Positions 8,932-18,009 of a stretch of DNA of 64,000 nt are shown here, in pieces. The DNA is from Nocardia sp. NBC_01329 (lineage in GTDB: Bacteria > Actinomycetota > Actinomycetes > Mycobacteriales > Mycobacteriaceae). The DNA is taken from positions 248,001 to 312,000 of the forward strand of contig NZ_CP108381.1 of the NCBI RefSeq assembly GCF_035956715.1. Direction: 5' to 3'. Numbering within the stretch: the first letter of the stretch is position 1; each line of letters begins with the position of its first letter. A model generated the notes under the pieces. The model had not been told where the DNA came from. It ran no database searches and was given only the letters and a program-made list of their open reading frames with translations. Both the position numbers and the translations under genes were made by a program.

Positions 8932-9561
8932 TCAGTTCTCGGTGACCGTGGTGGAGCGGTCCGATGAGTTCCAGGTGATGGTGCCGCCCTCGAACTGGCT
9001 CTGCTTGCCGTCGGGGGTGGTCTCCTCGTCGGAGGTCGGGAACCCGAGTTCGCCATCGGCGCCGCCGTTGGCTTCCCAGGCTTCGCGGATATCGCCCCAG
9101 ACGATATGGGCACCGGTGTCCGTGCTGAAGAAGATGGTGCCACCGGCGAAGTTCTGGTAGCGACCGCCGTCCCCGGCGACCTGCTCCTCGCCCTCGGGCA
9201 TACCGAGTGTGCCGGTCGGGCCGCCCGCGTCGGTGTACTTCTGATAAATGCTGCCCTTCACGGTGACATCGGTACCGTCCGGGGTCTGCACGGTGGTTTC
9301 CCCGGCATCGGCATTGGGGTCCTCGTCGGGGGTCGCCGAGCCCTCGGCGCCCGTCGTCTCGGTGGCCGAACCCTCGGCGCCGGGGGACGCGGAAGGTTCG
9401 TTGGTGGCGCTGCCGTTGCCCGGCATGACCGCCGAGGTAAGGGAGCCGGCTGTGTCCGACACCGAGGTGTCGTCGTCACCGCAGCCGGCGACGAGTAGGC
9501 CCGCGGCGGCGAGTGCCATGGTGAATCCGGCCGAACGTCGAGCGAAGTGGTGCATGTCCAT
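8932..9561 (-). CDS. Secreted lipoprotein with LGFP repeats
   Basis: 209 residues. A basic start and hydrophobic stretch lead to the lipobox LVAGC (Cys near residue 27), so the protein should be anchored on the outer face of the membrane. An acidic Ser/Thr/Glu/Pro linker follows, with ETTGAEGSATPDE-like low-complexity sequence. The C-terminal ~90 residues hold two LGFP repeats (GPTGTLGMPEGEE and ADGELGFPTSDEE, each followed by a YQNF/QFEGGTI segment). LGFP repeats are found in mycolic-acid bacteria and are thought to bind cell-wall arabinogalactan or mycolyl layers. An ATG two codons downstream (9555) is an equally good start. A hairpin follows the gene. Confidence 0.88.
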   Translation of the reverse strand: MDMHHFARRSAGFTMALAAAGLLVAGCGDDDTSVSDTAGSLTSAVMPGNGSATNEPSASPGAEGSATETTGAEGSATPDEDPNADAGETTVQTPDGTDVTVKGSIYQKYTDAGGPTGTLGMPEGEEQVAGDGGRYQNFAGGTIFFSTDTGAHIVWGDIREAWEANGGADGELGFPTSDEETTPDGKQSQFEGGTITWNSSDRSTTVTEN

Positions 9562-9824
9562 CCTCTCGCGACAGGCCGGTGTGATGGACGGACTGGTCCT
9601 GGTGGTTCATCACTCCGGCTGTGAATTCGGCAACGCAACGGCTACCCAGCGCAAGATCCGTGACGCTGCCAGTTCGGTGGCCACGCGGATATTACCCGCA
9701 ACAGTCGAGGATTTGGCCGGATGCCGGAAATTTGCTGTGACGCGGCGGTTGGCGGTAGCGATCGCGATCGGTGGAACTCCGGCACGTGGTCCGGCACTCT
9801 CGAGCCCCGGACCACGGGGGGAGG

Positions 9825-10868
9825 TCAGGGCAGCGGCGGGGCCGCGTGCTCGTCGCCGTGGAAATCGACCGACGAGTACTCACGCAGTTTGGTGAGCCGG
9901 TGGTAGGCGTCGATCATCCGCACGGTGCCCGATTTCGACCGCATCACGATGGAGTGAGTGGACGCGCCGCCACCGTAGTAACGGACTCCGCGCAACAGAT
10001 CACCATCGGTGACGCCGGTGGCGCAGAAGAAGACATTGTCACCGGCCACCAGATCCTCGGTGCTCAGCACCCGGTCCAGATCGTGACCCGCGTCGATCGC
10101 CTGCTGCCGCTCTTCGTCGTCTTTGGGCGCGAGCTTGCCCTGGAGCGCACCACCCATACAGCGCATCGCCGCCGCGGCGATGATGCCCTCGGGGGTGCCG
10201 CCGGTACCGACGAGGATATCGGTGCCGGAATCGGGTCGGGCGGCGGCGATCGCGCCGGCCACGTCACCGTCGGAGATCAGGCGGATCCGGGCCCCGGTAT
10301 CGCGAATATCCTGGATCAGCCCGGTGTGCCGAGGGCGGTCCAGGACACACACGGTGATATCGGAGACCGACGCCTTCTTGGCCTTGGCCACCCGGCGGAT
10401 GTTCTCCCGGATCGGCAGTGAGATATCGATGACATCGGCGGCGTCGGGTCCCACGGCGATCTTCTCCATGTAGAACACAGCCGACGGGTCGAACATGGCA
10501 CCGCGCTCGGCGACCGCGAGCACCGAGATGGCGCCTGGCGAACCCTTCGACATCAGGGTGGTCCCGTCGATCGGATCGACCGCGAAATCGACCTCGGGAC
10601 CGGTGCCGTCGCCTACGTCCTCACCGTTGTACAGCATGGGCGCTTCGTCCTTCTCGCCCTCGCCGATCACCACCACGCCGCTCATGGAAACCGAGCTGAC
10701 CAGTTGTCGCATGGCATCCACGGCGGCCCCGTCGCCGCCCTCTTTGTCGCCCTTACCCACCCAGCGCCCCGCCGCCATGGCGCCGGCCTCGGTGACGCGG
10801 ACGAGTTCGAGCGCGAGGTTGCGATCCGGTGCCTCGCGGCGGCTCGAAGCGGTCCAAGATGCCGTCAT
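9825..10868 (-). CDS. glpX: Class II fructose-1,6-bisphosphatase
   Basis: A 347-residue GlpX-type enzyme that hydrolyses fructose 1,6-bisphosphate to fructose 6-phosphate in gluconeogenesis with a divalent metal. Motifs seen are the N-terminal [20 protein letters not shown], the metal-binding GEGEKDEAP, the [12 protein letters not shown] signature near residue 100, and the later GTGGTPEGI. Length fits the family. It is transcribed divergently from the DUF4245 gene, exactly as glpX (Rv1099c) faces Rv1100 in M. tuberculosis, where it is the main gluconeogenic bisphosphatase. Confidence 0.96.
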   Translation of the reverse strand: MTASWTASSRREAPDRNLALELVRVTEAGAMAAGRWVGKGDKEGGDGAAVDAMRQLVSSVSMSGVVVIGEGEKDEAPMLYNGEDVGDGTGPEVDFAVDPIDGTTLMSKGSPGAISVLAVAERGAMFDPSAVFYMEKIAVGPDAADVIDISLPIRENIRRVAKAKKASVSDITVCVLDRPRHTGLIQDIRDTGARIRLISDGDVAGAIAAARPDSGTDILVGTGGTPEGIIAAAAMRCMGGALQGKLAPKDDEERQQAIDAGHDLDRVLSTEDLVAGDNVFFCATGVTDGDLLRGVRYYGGGASTHSIVMRSKSGTVRMIDAYHRLTKLREYSSVDFHGDEHAAPPLP

Positions 10869-10999
10869 AGCGGGTGCCTCCTAGGTTGTGTAACTTGCCG
10901 TAATTGTCGCATCGCCGGAATACGTGCCGGTGTTCACCTGGTACGGCAGTACCGGGGGCGGCGCGGGGCCTCGCTCTTACCACAATGGATACTGGAATC

Positions 11000-11569
11000 G
11001 TGCCGAACAAGAAGCCACGCATCATGAACGACTACCGGGATCTGGTCTGGTCGCTGATCCCGTTGGTGCTGATCGCCGTGGTGTTCGCCGGGCTGACCAG
11101 CCAGTGCAGTTTCTCCGCGGGCGGGCCGACCCAGGGCACGGTTCCCAGCTTCGACGCCCCCGCGGCACTCCGCTCGGACGCACAGAACCTCTCGTTCCCG
11201 ATCCGCGAACCGGAGCTCCCGCCGAACTGGCAGGCCAACTCCGGCAGCCGCGACACCATCACCCAACGTGGTGGCGGCACGGTGAGCACCATCGGATACG
11301 TCACCGGCGCGGGCACCTATATGGAACTCGACCAGAGCGATGCCAAGGAAGAGGTGCTGGCCGGGCATATCGTCGCCGGCCGCTATCCCGCGGGGACCCG
11401 GGAGATCGCCGGGCAGAAATGGGTGGTCTACGAAGAGCCCGGTGCCGAACCCGCGTGGGTCGCGGATTTCGGTGACAGTCGGGTGCTGATCCGGGGCGCC
11501 GGTAACGCCGAGGCGTTCGAGACGCTGGCTGCCGCGGTGGGGACCGCGCGGCCGCTGCCGGCCACCTAG
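11000..11569 (+). CDS. DUF4245 membrane-anchored protein
   Basis: About 189 residues from a GTG at 11000 (in-frame ATG at 10985 also possible). A short basic start (PNKKPRIMNDYRD) precedes one transmembrane helix (LVWSLIPLVLIAVVFAGL), and the rest is predicted extracytoplasmic. The exported domain has the DUF4245 pattern: FPIREPELPPNWQANSG, then GYVTGAGTYMELDQSDA and a final LIRGAGNAEAFETLA. Function unknown. It is divergent from glpX, as in M. tuberculosis (Rv1100 beside Rv1099c), which supports the family call. Confidence 0.85.
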   Translation: MPNKKPRIMNDYRDLVWSLIPLVLIAVVFAGLTSQCSFSAGGPTQGTVPSFDAPAALRSDAQNLSFPIREPELPPNWQANSGSRDTITQRGGGTVSTIGYVTGAGTYMELDQSDAKEEVLAGHIVAGRYPAGTREIAGQKWVVYEEPGAEPAWVADFGDSRVLIRGAGNAEAFETLAAAVGTARPLPAT

Positions 11570-11636
11570 GCTGCCGCAAGCCGGTGCCGCTCAGGTCACT
11601 GCGGGCGGGTGATCCGTAGGCCGCGACGATGGCCGG

Positions 11637-11876
11637 TCAATCCGCGTCGGCGGATTCGGCGAGTGCCTTCTCGACCCGCTGTCGCGCCCCGGCGAGATGT
11701 TCCTCGCAACGATCGGCGAGCGCCTCGCCACGTTCCCACAATGCGAGGGCGTCGTCGAGATCCATCCCGCCCTGCTCCAGCATCTTCACCACGTTGGCGA
11801 GCTCGTCACGGGCACGTTCATAGCCGAGGCCCGCAATATCGGCCAGGTCGTCGGCGCTGGTGTCGGACACGGTCAA
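11637..11876 (-). CDS. xseB: Exodeoxyribonuclease VII small subunit
   Basis: 79 residues matching Xse[47 protein letters not shown]. It is the short helical partner that binds XseA to form exonuclease VII, which degrades single-stranded DNA from both ends. The ATG at 11876 overlaps the end of xseA (ATGA), so the subunits are translationally coupled. An Asp/Ala-rich tail ends the protein. Confidence 0.95.
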   Translation of the reverse strand: MTVSDTSADDLADIAGLGYERARDELANVVKMLEQGGMDLDDALALWERGEALADRCEEHLAGARQRVEKALAESADAD

Positions 11877-13213
11877 GTCCTCTCGGGGTCGTCGGTCCGG
11901 CGGGTCGGGGAGCCGCGCTCACCGAGCGGGGTGGTGCCGAGAACGGCCGCGGAGATCGCGCCGTCGCCGACCCGGATACGCAACTGGCTTCCGGTAGGGG
12001 CATCGCCGATTCCACGCACCACATGCCGTTCGGGACCGTTCACCCGCTGCACGACAGCGTAGCCGCGGGCCAGGGTCGCGGCCGGACCGACCGCGGTCAG
12101 CTGACGCCGCAGATGGCCGGTGGTCACCGACTCCGTCCGGATCAGGCTCTCGGCGCTCCGGCGGGTCGCGGTGCGCAGACGTTCGATCTCCTCGTCTCGG
12201 TGACCGAGATCGCGCAGCGGGTCGGCCAGCACGGGTCGAGACCTCAGCTGTTTCAGCGCCGCGGTCTCCCGTTCGACCCAGCCGCGCAGCGCCGCCGCCG
12301 AACGGGAACGCAGTTCACGCACGGTCGCGGTCTCCGCGGCCGCATCCGGGACGATCCGTTTGGCGGCATCGGTCGGAGTGGCGGCCCGCAGATCAGCGAC
12401 CAGGTCGGAGACCGGCGAATCGGGTTCGTGTCCGATGGCGCTGACGACGGGGGTCGTCGCGGCGACGATGGCCCGGCACAGCGTCTCATCGGAGAACGGC
12501 AGTAGATCCTCCACACTGCCGCCGCCGCGGGCCAGCACGATCACCTCGACCGCCGGATCGCGATCCAGCGCGCCCAGGGCGTCGAGGATCTGCGGGACAG
12601 CGGACGGACCCTGCACGGCGGTGTTGCGGATTTCGAAGCGCACCGCGGGCCAACGATCCCGGGCCACACTCAGCACATCGTGTTCGGCGGCGCTGCCGCG
12701 GCCGGTGATCAGCCCGATCGTGCCGGGGAGGAACGGGACCGGGCGTTTGAGCCGCGGATCGAACAGGCCCTCCGCATCCAACAGCGCCTTGAGCTGTTCG
12801 ATCCGTGCCAGCAGTTCGCCGATACCGACCGGGCGGATCTCGGAGATCCGCAACGACAGGGTGCCGCGGCCGGGGAAGAAGGAGAGTTTGCCGTACACCA
12901 CCACCCGGCTGCCCTCCTGCAGCGGAACGGCGGAATTACGCAGCAGCGCGGGATCGCATGTCACCGACAGCGACATATCGGCGGCCGGGTCGCGCAGGAC
13001 GAGGAAGGCGGTGCGGGTGCCGGGCCGCAGATTGATCTGGGTCAGCTGCCCCTCCACCCAGATACTGCCGAGCCGGTCGATCCACTGGACGACCTTCATC
13101 GACACCGAGCGCACCGGCCACGGCTGCTCGGCGGAATTGGCGGGGGCGGGTGCCTGCCCGGGCCGGCCGGAACGGGTCGGGCCGGCCGCGGGCGCGGGAT
13201 CGGCCCCGGTCAC
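11873..13213 (-). CDS. xseA: Exodeoxyribonuclease VII large subunit
   Basis: 446 residues. The N-terminal OB fold carries [25 protein letters not shown], followed by the catalytic core with [15 protein letters not shown], the [14 protein letters not shown] motif and [29 protein letters not shown]-terminal helical region precedes LARGYAVVQ. It is the catalytic subunit of exonuclease VII, used in mismatch repair and removal of damaged single-stranded DNA. Its start overlaps the stop of the upstream lipid-droplet gene by four bases and its end overlaps xseB, giving a three-gene operon identical in order to M. tuberculosis Rv1109c-Rv1107c. The extreme N-terminus is Pro/Ala-rich, so the true start could be somewhat downstream. 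Confidence 0.95.
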   Translation of the reverse strand: MTGADPAPAAGPTRSGRPGQAPAPANSAEQPWPVRSVSMKVVQWIDRLGSIWVEGQLTQINLRPGTRTAFLVLRDPAADMSLSVTCDPALLRNSAVPLQEGSRVVVYGKLSFFPGRGTLSLRISEIRPVGIGELLARIEQLKALLDAEGLFDPRLKRPVPFLPGTIGLITGRGSAAEHDVLSVARDRWPAVRFEIRNTAVQGPSAVPQILDALGALDRDPAVEVIVLARGGGSVEDLLPFSDETLCRAIVAATTPVVSAIGHEPDSPVSDLVADLRAATPTDAAKRIVPDAAAETATVRELRSRSAAALRGWVERETAALKQLRSRPVLADPLRDLGHRDEEIERLRTATRRSAESLIRTESVTTGHLRRQLTAVGPAATLARGYAVVQRVNGPERHVVRGIGDAPTGSQLRIRVGDGAISAAVLGTTPLGERGSPTRRTDDPERT

Positions 13214-13953
13214 TGGGCTCGCACGGTGGCGATCCGGTTGGTCAGCATCGTCACGAACGCCGCGCGGTCCAGGGTGCGCTGCTCGTAGTCGAGCAGGGTG
13301 ACCAGATCGGCGACCGTGAGCGTGCGCAGCCGGCCGCGCAGCTGGGCGAGGGTCATATTCGGATAGTCGTAGCGGGCGCCGACCTCGGGGAGTACGGGTC
13401 CGGCCGCCGGCTCCGGTTCGGCAACCGGTTCGGGATCCGCCGACGCGGCGGATTCGGGCCCGTCGACCGCGGCAGCGCCGACGACCACGTCATCGCCCGG
13501 ATCGTCCGAGGCACCGATATCGAAGGTGGCCTCGGCGTCGAAGATGTGCGCCGCGGGCACCGCACTACCGTTGTTCTGGATCGCGCGCAAACCCGCCAGA
13601 GTTTCCTGCAGGGCCAGCTCCACCTCGACCGGATCGGATTCGAAACGGTCGAAACCGCTGCTGCGGCCGTGGGCGGCGGCGCCCGGCTCGCGGACCGGCG
13701 GGTCGTCGTCGTCCTCCTCGAAGGTGGCCCATTCGGGCCGCTCTTCCGGACGATTGACGATCCGGTCGAAAACCGAATCGCCTTTGATCGCGAGACTGGT
13801 GACGAACTGCTGGACGTGCATACCCGTCTGCAGTAATTGGCTCACCGCGGTCAGAGGTAGTTTCGCCGCGGTCGAAGGCAGCCGTCGCGTCTCCTCGAGA
13901 ACGTAGACGGCGGCTCCGGCGGCGACGCGGGCCAGGAACGGTGGTCGAAACAT
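13210..13953 (-). CDS. Lipid droplet-associated protein (Rv1109c-like)
   Basis: 247 residues. The first ~60 form an amphipathic/hydrophobic helix region ([20 protein letters not shown], then [20 protein letters not shown]), the kind of segment that coats lipid droplets or membranes. The middle is an acidic, Pro/Ala-rich linker (EEDDDDPP). The last ~60 residues are a conserved helical module, [31 protein letters not shown], resembling a small DNA- or protein-binding fold. Homologues beside xseA in mycolic-acid bacteria are named lipid droplet-associated proteins; storage-lipid binding is family knowledge, not seen here. First gene of the operon with xseA and xseB. Confidence 0.8.
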   Translation of the reverse strand: MFRPPFLARVAAGAAVYVLEETRRLPSTAAKLPLTAVSQLLQTGMHVQQFVTSLAIKGDSVFDRIVNRPEERPEWATFEEDDDDPPVREPGAAAHGRSSGFDRFESDPVEVELALQETLAGLRAIQNNGSAVPAAHIFDAEATFDIGASDDPGDDVVVGAAAVDGPESAASADPEPVAEPEPAAGPVLPEVGARYDYPNMTLAQLRGRLRTLTVADLVTLLDYEQRTLDRAAFVTMLTNRIATVRAQ

Positions 13954-14007
13954 AGTAATAGCCTGCCCGATATGGCGTGATCAGCAAAAGAGGGCGGCTG
14001 TGTTGTT

Positions 14008-14121
14008 TTGCCCCGCCTGCGGCGGGGCGGGTCGGGGCCCTATTAACCCCGGTTCTTCACTCCGGCGCTCAGTCGCTGCGCTCCTTCGCTCTGTCGCTCC
14101 AGAACCGGGGCGGGCCCCGAC
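14008..14121. repeat. Palindromic repeat, copy 1 of tandem pair
   Basis: A 114-bp element that folds as nested stems: an opening CCCCGCC/GGCGGGG hairpin (14011-14027), an outer stem TCGGGGCCC with GGGCCCCGA, and an inner stem CCCCGGTTCT (14047-14056) with AGAACCGGGG (14101-14110). The loop is a CGCTC-rich stretch (ACTCCGGCGCTCAGTCGCTG and on). It lies in a non-coding region between the lipid-droplet gene and ispH. It is followed by a near-identical second copy. Confidence 0.9.
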
Positions 14122-14130
14122 TGTGTCTGA

Positions 14131-14243
14131 TTGCCCCGCCTGCGGCGGGGCGGTCGGGGCCCTCGTGACCCCGGTTCTTCACTCCGGCGCTCAGTCGCTG
14201 CGCTCCTTCGCTCTGTCGCTCCAGAACCGGGGCGGGCCCCGAC
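14131..14243. repeat. Palindromic repeat, copy 2 of tandem pair
   Basis: A second copy of the element at 14008-14121, offset by 122-123 bp. The only differences I find are one G fewer before the outer stem and CTCGTGA for CTATTAA between the stems. The 9-nt separator TGTGTCTGA is not repeated. Near identity suggests recent duplication or gene conversion of a genome-dispersed palindromic element; two stacked hairpins here could also stop transcription toward ispH. Confidence 0.9.
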
Positions 14244-14453
14244 TTCTGAGGTAGACCGCTCGGCGTTGTGCTCTCGGCGGTGAATCCGCCCACCCTGACG
14301 GCACGGGGACAACCGCTCGCTCGCATCCCGCGTTGGCGACGCGGGTGGCGGATGACCGGCGCGAATATAGCCGGACAAGGGTATGGACTGCGCCGCGAGC
14401 GGGGGAGCGTACGCCGGGAGCGGCCGCGGCGGTACGCACGTATTCTGTGGGGC

Positions 14454-15461
14454 ATGTCCTCGGCCATACCGTTGAATGTCGGAATCACTCGCTCGGCCGG
14501 CGCCGCGCCCGCCGGCCCCGAAGAAAAACGAGTGCTGCTCGCCGAACCGCGCGGATACTGCGCGGGTGTGGACCGCGCGGTGGAGACCGTGGAAAAGGCA
14601 CTCGAGAAACACGGCGCGCCGATCTATGTCCGCAAGGAGATCGTGCACAACCGCCACGTGGTGGAGACTCTGCGCGAACGCGGAGTGATATTCGTCGACA
14701 CCACCGACGAGGTGCCCGAGGGGGAACTCGTGGTCTTCTCCGCGCACGGTGTCTCACCCGCGGTGCACGCGACCGCCGCCGCGCGCAGTCTGCGCACCAT
14801 CGACGCGACCTGTCCGCTGGTGACCAAGGTTCACCAGGAGGCCAAACGCTTCGCTCGCGACGACTACGACATCCTGCTGATCGGCCACGAAGGTCATGAG
14901 GAGGTCGAGGGAACCGCCGGTGAGGCCCCCGAACACGTACAACTGGTCGACGGCCCCGGCGCGGTCGAGAAGGTGACCGTGCGCGACGAGTCCAAGGTGA
15001 TCTGGCTGTCGCAGACCACGCTCAGTGTGGACGAGACCATGGAGACGGTGTCGCGGCTGCGGGAGAAGTTCCCGGCGCTGCAGGATCCGCCCAGTGACGA
15101 TATCTGCTACGCCACCCAGAACCGGCAGGTCGCGGTGAAGGCGATGGCACCGGAATGCGATCTCGTGATCGTCGTGGGCTCGCGCAACTCCTCGAACTCG
15201 GTGCGTCTGGTGGAGGTCGCGCTGGGCGCGGGCGCCCGGGCGTCGTATCTGGTGGACTACGCGCGCGAGGTGGACCCCGCGTGGCTCGAGGGTGTACGCA
15301 CGGTCGGCATCACCTCCGGCGCGTCGGTTCCCGAGATCCTGGTGCGCGGGGTGCTGGATATGCTCGCCGAACACGGGTTCGGCGAGGTCCAGCCGGTGAC
15401 CACCGCCAATGAGACACTCGTTTTCTCGTTGCCACGGGAACTGCGGACCGCCCGGAGCTGA
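14454..15461 (+). CDS. ispH: 4-hydroxy-3-methylbut-2-enyl diphosphate reductase
   Basis: 335 residues from the ATG at 14454 (the frame is open earlier, but through the repeat region). IspH is the last enzyme of the MEP pathway, making IPP and DMAPP with a [4Fe-4S] cluster. The three cluster Cys are visible: GYCAGV (Cys36), DATCPLV (Cys120) and [10 protein letters not shown] (Cys218), with EIVHNRHVV and FSAHGVSP supplying active-site His. A possible -10 TATTCT (14441-14446) ends seven bases before the ATG, suggesting a leaderless mRNA. Its neighbour relationship with xseAB matches lytB2 (Rv1110) in M. tuberculosis. Confidence 0.96.
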   Translation: MSSAIPLNVGITRSAGAAPAGPEEKRVLLAEPRGYCAGVDRAVETVEKALEKHGAPIYVRKEIVHNRHVVETLRERGVIFVDTTDEVPEGELVVFSAHGVSPAVHATAAARSLRTIDATCPLVTKVHQEAKRFARDDYDILLIGHEGHEEVEGTAGEAPEHVQLVDGPGAVEKVTVRDESKVIWLSQTTLSVDETMETVSRLREKFPALQDPPSDDICYATQNRQVAVKAMAPECDLVIVVGSRNSSNSVRLVEVALGAGARASYLVDYAREVDPAWLEGVRTVGITSGASVPEILVRGVLDMLAEHGFGEVQPVTTANETLVFSLPRELRTARS

Positions 15462-15471
15462 CCCGCCGCCC

Positions 15472-16443
15472 TCACCCGCGTTCGGGCCGCTGCCGCTCCG
15501 GGATCGGTTCCCGGACGCGGGCGGCCTGTGGTGCTCGCGCCGGCTCCCCACGACGGGCGTTCGCGCGCGCCGGTTCCTCCTGGACGGGAGCTCCCGGGCG
15601 GGCGGGCCGGTGCTGGCGCATCTCACGGGTGCGCGGTGCGGCGCCCCGTACGGTCGGTTCGGCGGGCGGACGGCCCCGGTCCCCGCGGCGTGGAGGTTCG
15701 TCGAACGATTCGCGGGTGTAATCGGGCTCGGGGTGCTCGGGCCGCTTCGGCCGCGATTTCGCCTTGGTCTTGCCGTTGGTCTTCGAACGGGCCGCGAGGG
15801 TCTCGGCGCGCGACAGTTTGTTCGCACGTGCCGGTTTCCCCTCGCCGCCCGTGGAACGTTTCGCTTGTCCACGGCTCGGCCGCTTCGCGGTATCGCGCCG
15901 AGTCCGGTTCGCTGCCCGCTCCTTGGATTCGCCACGCGTCGCGCGCCGTTCGCTGCGGCCCCAGCTCGTCCCGCGCCGCGCGGCGGCGGTCTCCTGGGCC
16001 GCGTTCTCCGAGCGGAACTGCGCGATCCGGATACCTGCGACGATCAGCACCAGCGCAGTGGCCAGCATCATGGGCGGGAAGCGGTGCACCAGTGGGATCG
16101 CCAGGTTCAGCAGGATGTCCTTGAGGGAGGCGGTGCTGGTCCCGGTGAGCTGGCGATAGGCGATCGGTACGGCCACGAAGAGTAGTAGGGGCGGTAACAC
16201 CATCGTGGTGAACAGGCCGCGGAACCGCACCGCCGCCACCGCCGCGAGACACCCGAGGATGTAGAACGCGCTGAAGGTGCCGGTCAGGTCCGTGACATCG
16301 CCGAGGGCATCGATGAGGAAACCCAGGAAGGTGCAGGCCGCAGCGATGAGAGCCGCGGCATAGGCCGGGACACCCGGCACCGTCGGCAATAACGAACGTT
16401 GCGGCGCGGGCACCCGGGAATTCACTCGTTGGGAAGCAGCCAC
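15472..16443 (-). CDS. DUF6542 membrane protein with long basic tail
   Basis: 323 residues. The first ~145 contain four predicted transmembrane helices (PAYAAALIAAACTFLGFLID; FSAFYILGCLAAVAAVRF; TMVLPPLLLFVAVPIAY; MMLATALVLIVAGIRIAQF). The remaining ~170 are hydrophilic and extremely rich in Arg, Lys, Ala, Pro and Glu, likely disordered. M. tuberculosis has a comparable protein, Rv1111c, in the same position between lytB2 and ychF. Function unknown. It converges on ispH with 10 bp between stops. Confidence 0.85.
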   Translation of the reverse strand: MAASQRVNSRVPAPQRSLLPTVPGVPAYAAALIAAACTFLGFLIDALGDVTDLTGTFSAFYILGCLAAVAAVRFRGLFTTMVLPPLLLFVAVPIAYRQLTGTSTASLKDILLNLAIPLVHRFPPMMLATALVLIVAGIRIAQFRSENAAQETAAARRGTSWGRSERRATRGESKERAANRTRRDTAKRPSRGQAKRSTGGEGKPARANKLSRAETLAARSKTNGKTKAKSRPKRPEHPEPDYTRESFDEPPRRGDRGRPPAEPTVRGAAPRTREMRQHRPARPGAPVQEEPARANARRGEPARAPQAARVREPIPERQRPERG

Positions 16444-16812
16444 GGATTGAACACTATCGTCCGGAAGGGTCGACCGTGTTACGGCACGGCGGGTCCGGTC
16501 CCACGATTGTCCGGAAAGTGTGGTCGGCGGCGGTATTCATCCTGTCGAGTGATCAGGAGCCGGCCCCGGCTCCGGACCGGCGGAGTGGGAGAGGGACGAG
16601 TCGGGGGCGCGACGACTCCGACCTCATCGCCGCAGGCGGCGCCACGGACCTGGGTGGCGCGCAACACGATGGCGCATTCGAGACATGTCCTCCGCGGGTT
16701 ATGGGTTCGGCACCGTCAACGGAGCGGACAACCTCGGCGTGTTGCCGGTGTGGCGTCCCGGGTATCGGCACCGGCGTTGAAGCTGTCGGTGAGTTGCCCT
16801 AAATTCGCGGTC
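16444..16812. other. Intergenic region upstream of sbcD
   Basis: Roughly 370 bp between two divergent genes. The frames in it have no recognisable protein. The only feature I can support is the candidate sbcD promoter at its right end. Confidence 0.6.
16777..16805 (+). promoter_or_regulatory. Candidate leaderless promoter of sbcDC
   Basis: TTGAAG (16777-16782), a 17-bp spacer and TAAATT (16800-16805), with the sbcD ATG only seven bases after the -10 hexamer. The spacing predicts transcription starting at the ATG itself. No ribosome binding site is present, consistent with a leaderless message. Confidence 0.55.
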
Positions 16813-18009
16813 ATGCGAATCCTGCATACGTCGGACTGGCATATCGGCCGCACCTTTCACGGCGTGGACCTGCTGGCCGACCAGTCGCGGGTACTCGAAG
16901 CGATCGCCGAGCTCGTCGCGGCCGAAGCCGTGGACACCGTCGTGGTTCCCGGCGACGTCTACGACCGATCGATCCCCAGTGCGGACGCGATCGCGGTGTG
17001 CAACAGGGGTTTCGAGGCGATCCGCGCGGCCGGGGCTCGTATCGTGGCCACCTCCGGTAATCACGATTCGCCGACCAGGCTCGGCGCCGGCGCCAGTTTC
17101 GCTGCGGCCGGGGGGCTGTATCTGCGGACCACGGTGGCCGATTCGGCCCGGCCGGTACTGCTGTCCGACGAGCACGGTGAGATCGCCTTCTACGGCATCC
17201 CGTACCTGGAGCCGGAGATATGCCGCGGCGAGCTCGGGATACCGCAGGCACGCTCGCACGCCGAGGTGCTCGAGGCGGTGGTGGACCGGATCCGGACGGA
17301 TATGGGTGAACGGCCCGGCATCCGGGCGGTGCTGCTGGCGCACGCGTTCGTGGTGGGCGGCGCGGCGACCGGTTCGGAGCGGTCGATCTCGGTGGGTGGA
17401 GTGGAGACAGTGCCGCTGGGCATGTTCACCGAGCCGGGATTCGACTATGTGGCGCTCGGGCATCTGCACTCGCCGCAGACCCTCGCCGAGGCGGTGCGGT
17501 ATTCGGGGTCGCCGCTGCCGTATTCGTTCGGGGAGAGCACCCACCGCAAGCAGGTATGGCTCGTGGAACTGGACGCCGCGGGCCCCGCCCGCGTCGTCGG
17601 ATACGAATTACCGCTGGTCCGTGGCCTGAGCCGCCTCACTGGAACTCTCGAGGAACTCCTGGCCGACCCCGCGTGGGAAACGGCCGAACAGCACTACGTC
17701 TCGGTAACGCTCACCGACTATGCCCGGCCGGTCGACGCCATGCGCAAACTACGCGAGCGCTTCCCGCACGCGGTACACGTGGAATGGGAGCGACCGCAGG
17801 GCGACCCGGCCCTGCACTACCGGGAGCGGGTGCGCGGCCGCGACGACACCGATATCGCCCGCACCTTCCTCACCGATGTGCGCGGTGAGCCGAACCCCGC
17901 CGAGATGGACTGGCTGGCCCGCGCCATGGCCGCGGCTGTACGGGAAACCGAGGTGGTTCGCGACGATATCGGCGAGCCGGCGGTCGCTGATACGGAACTC
18001 ACCGCATGA
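16813..18009 (+). CDS. sbcD: Exonuclease SbcCD, nuclease subunit D
   Basis: 398 residues from ATG 16813, where homology begins (MRILHTSDWHIGRTFHGVDL). It is the Mn-dependent calcineurin-like nuclease of SbcCD (bacterial Mre11), which cuts hairpins and protein-blocked DNA ends. Metal motifs are DWHIG (His/Asp near residues 8-10), VVVPGDVYDRS (GD motif), TSGNHDSPTRLG (GNHD motif) and YVALGHLHSPQ (GHLH). A C-terminal capping domain follows. The stop overlaps the sbcC start by four bases (ATGA). Confidence 0.95.
   Translation: MRILHTSDWHIGRTFHGVDLLADQSRVLEAIAELVAAEAVDTVVVPGDVYDRSIPSADAIAVCNRGFEAIRAAGARIVATSGNHDSPTRLGAGASFAAAGGLYLRTTVADSARPVLLSDEHGEIAFYGIPYLEPEICRGELGIPQARSHAEVLEAVVDRIRTDMGERPGIRAVLLAHAFVVGGAATGSERSISVGGVETVPLGMFTEPGFDYVALGHLHSPQTLAEAVRYSGSPLPYSFGESTHRKQVWLVELDAAGPARVVGYELPLVRGLSRLTGTLEELLADPAWETAEQHYVSVTLTDYARPVDAMRKLRERFPHAVHVEWERPQGDPALHYRERVRGRDDTDIARTFLTDVRGEPNPAEMDWLARAMAAAVRETEVVRDDIGEPAVADTELTA

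Noticed and set aside
14008..14243. CRISPR array
   Set aside because: Only two copies with a 9-nt separator, long palindromic units and no cas genes nearby.
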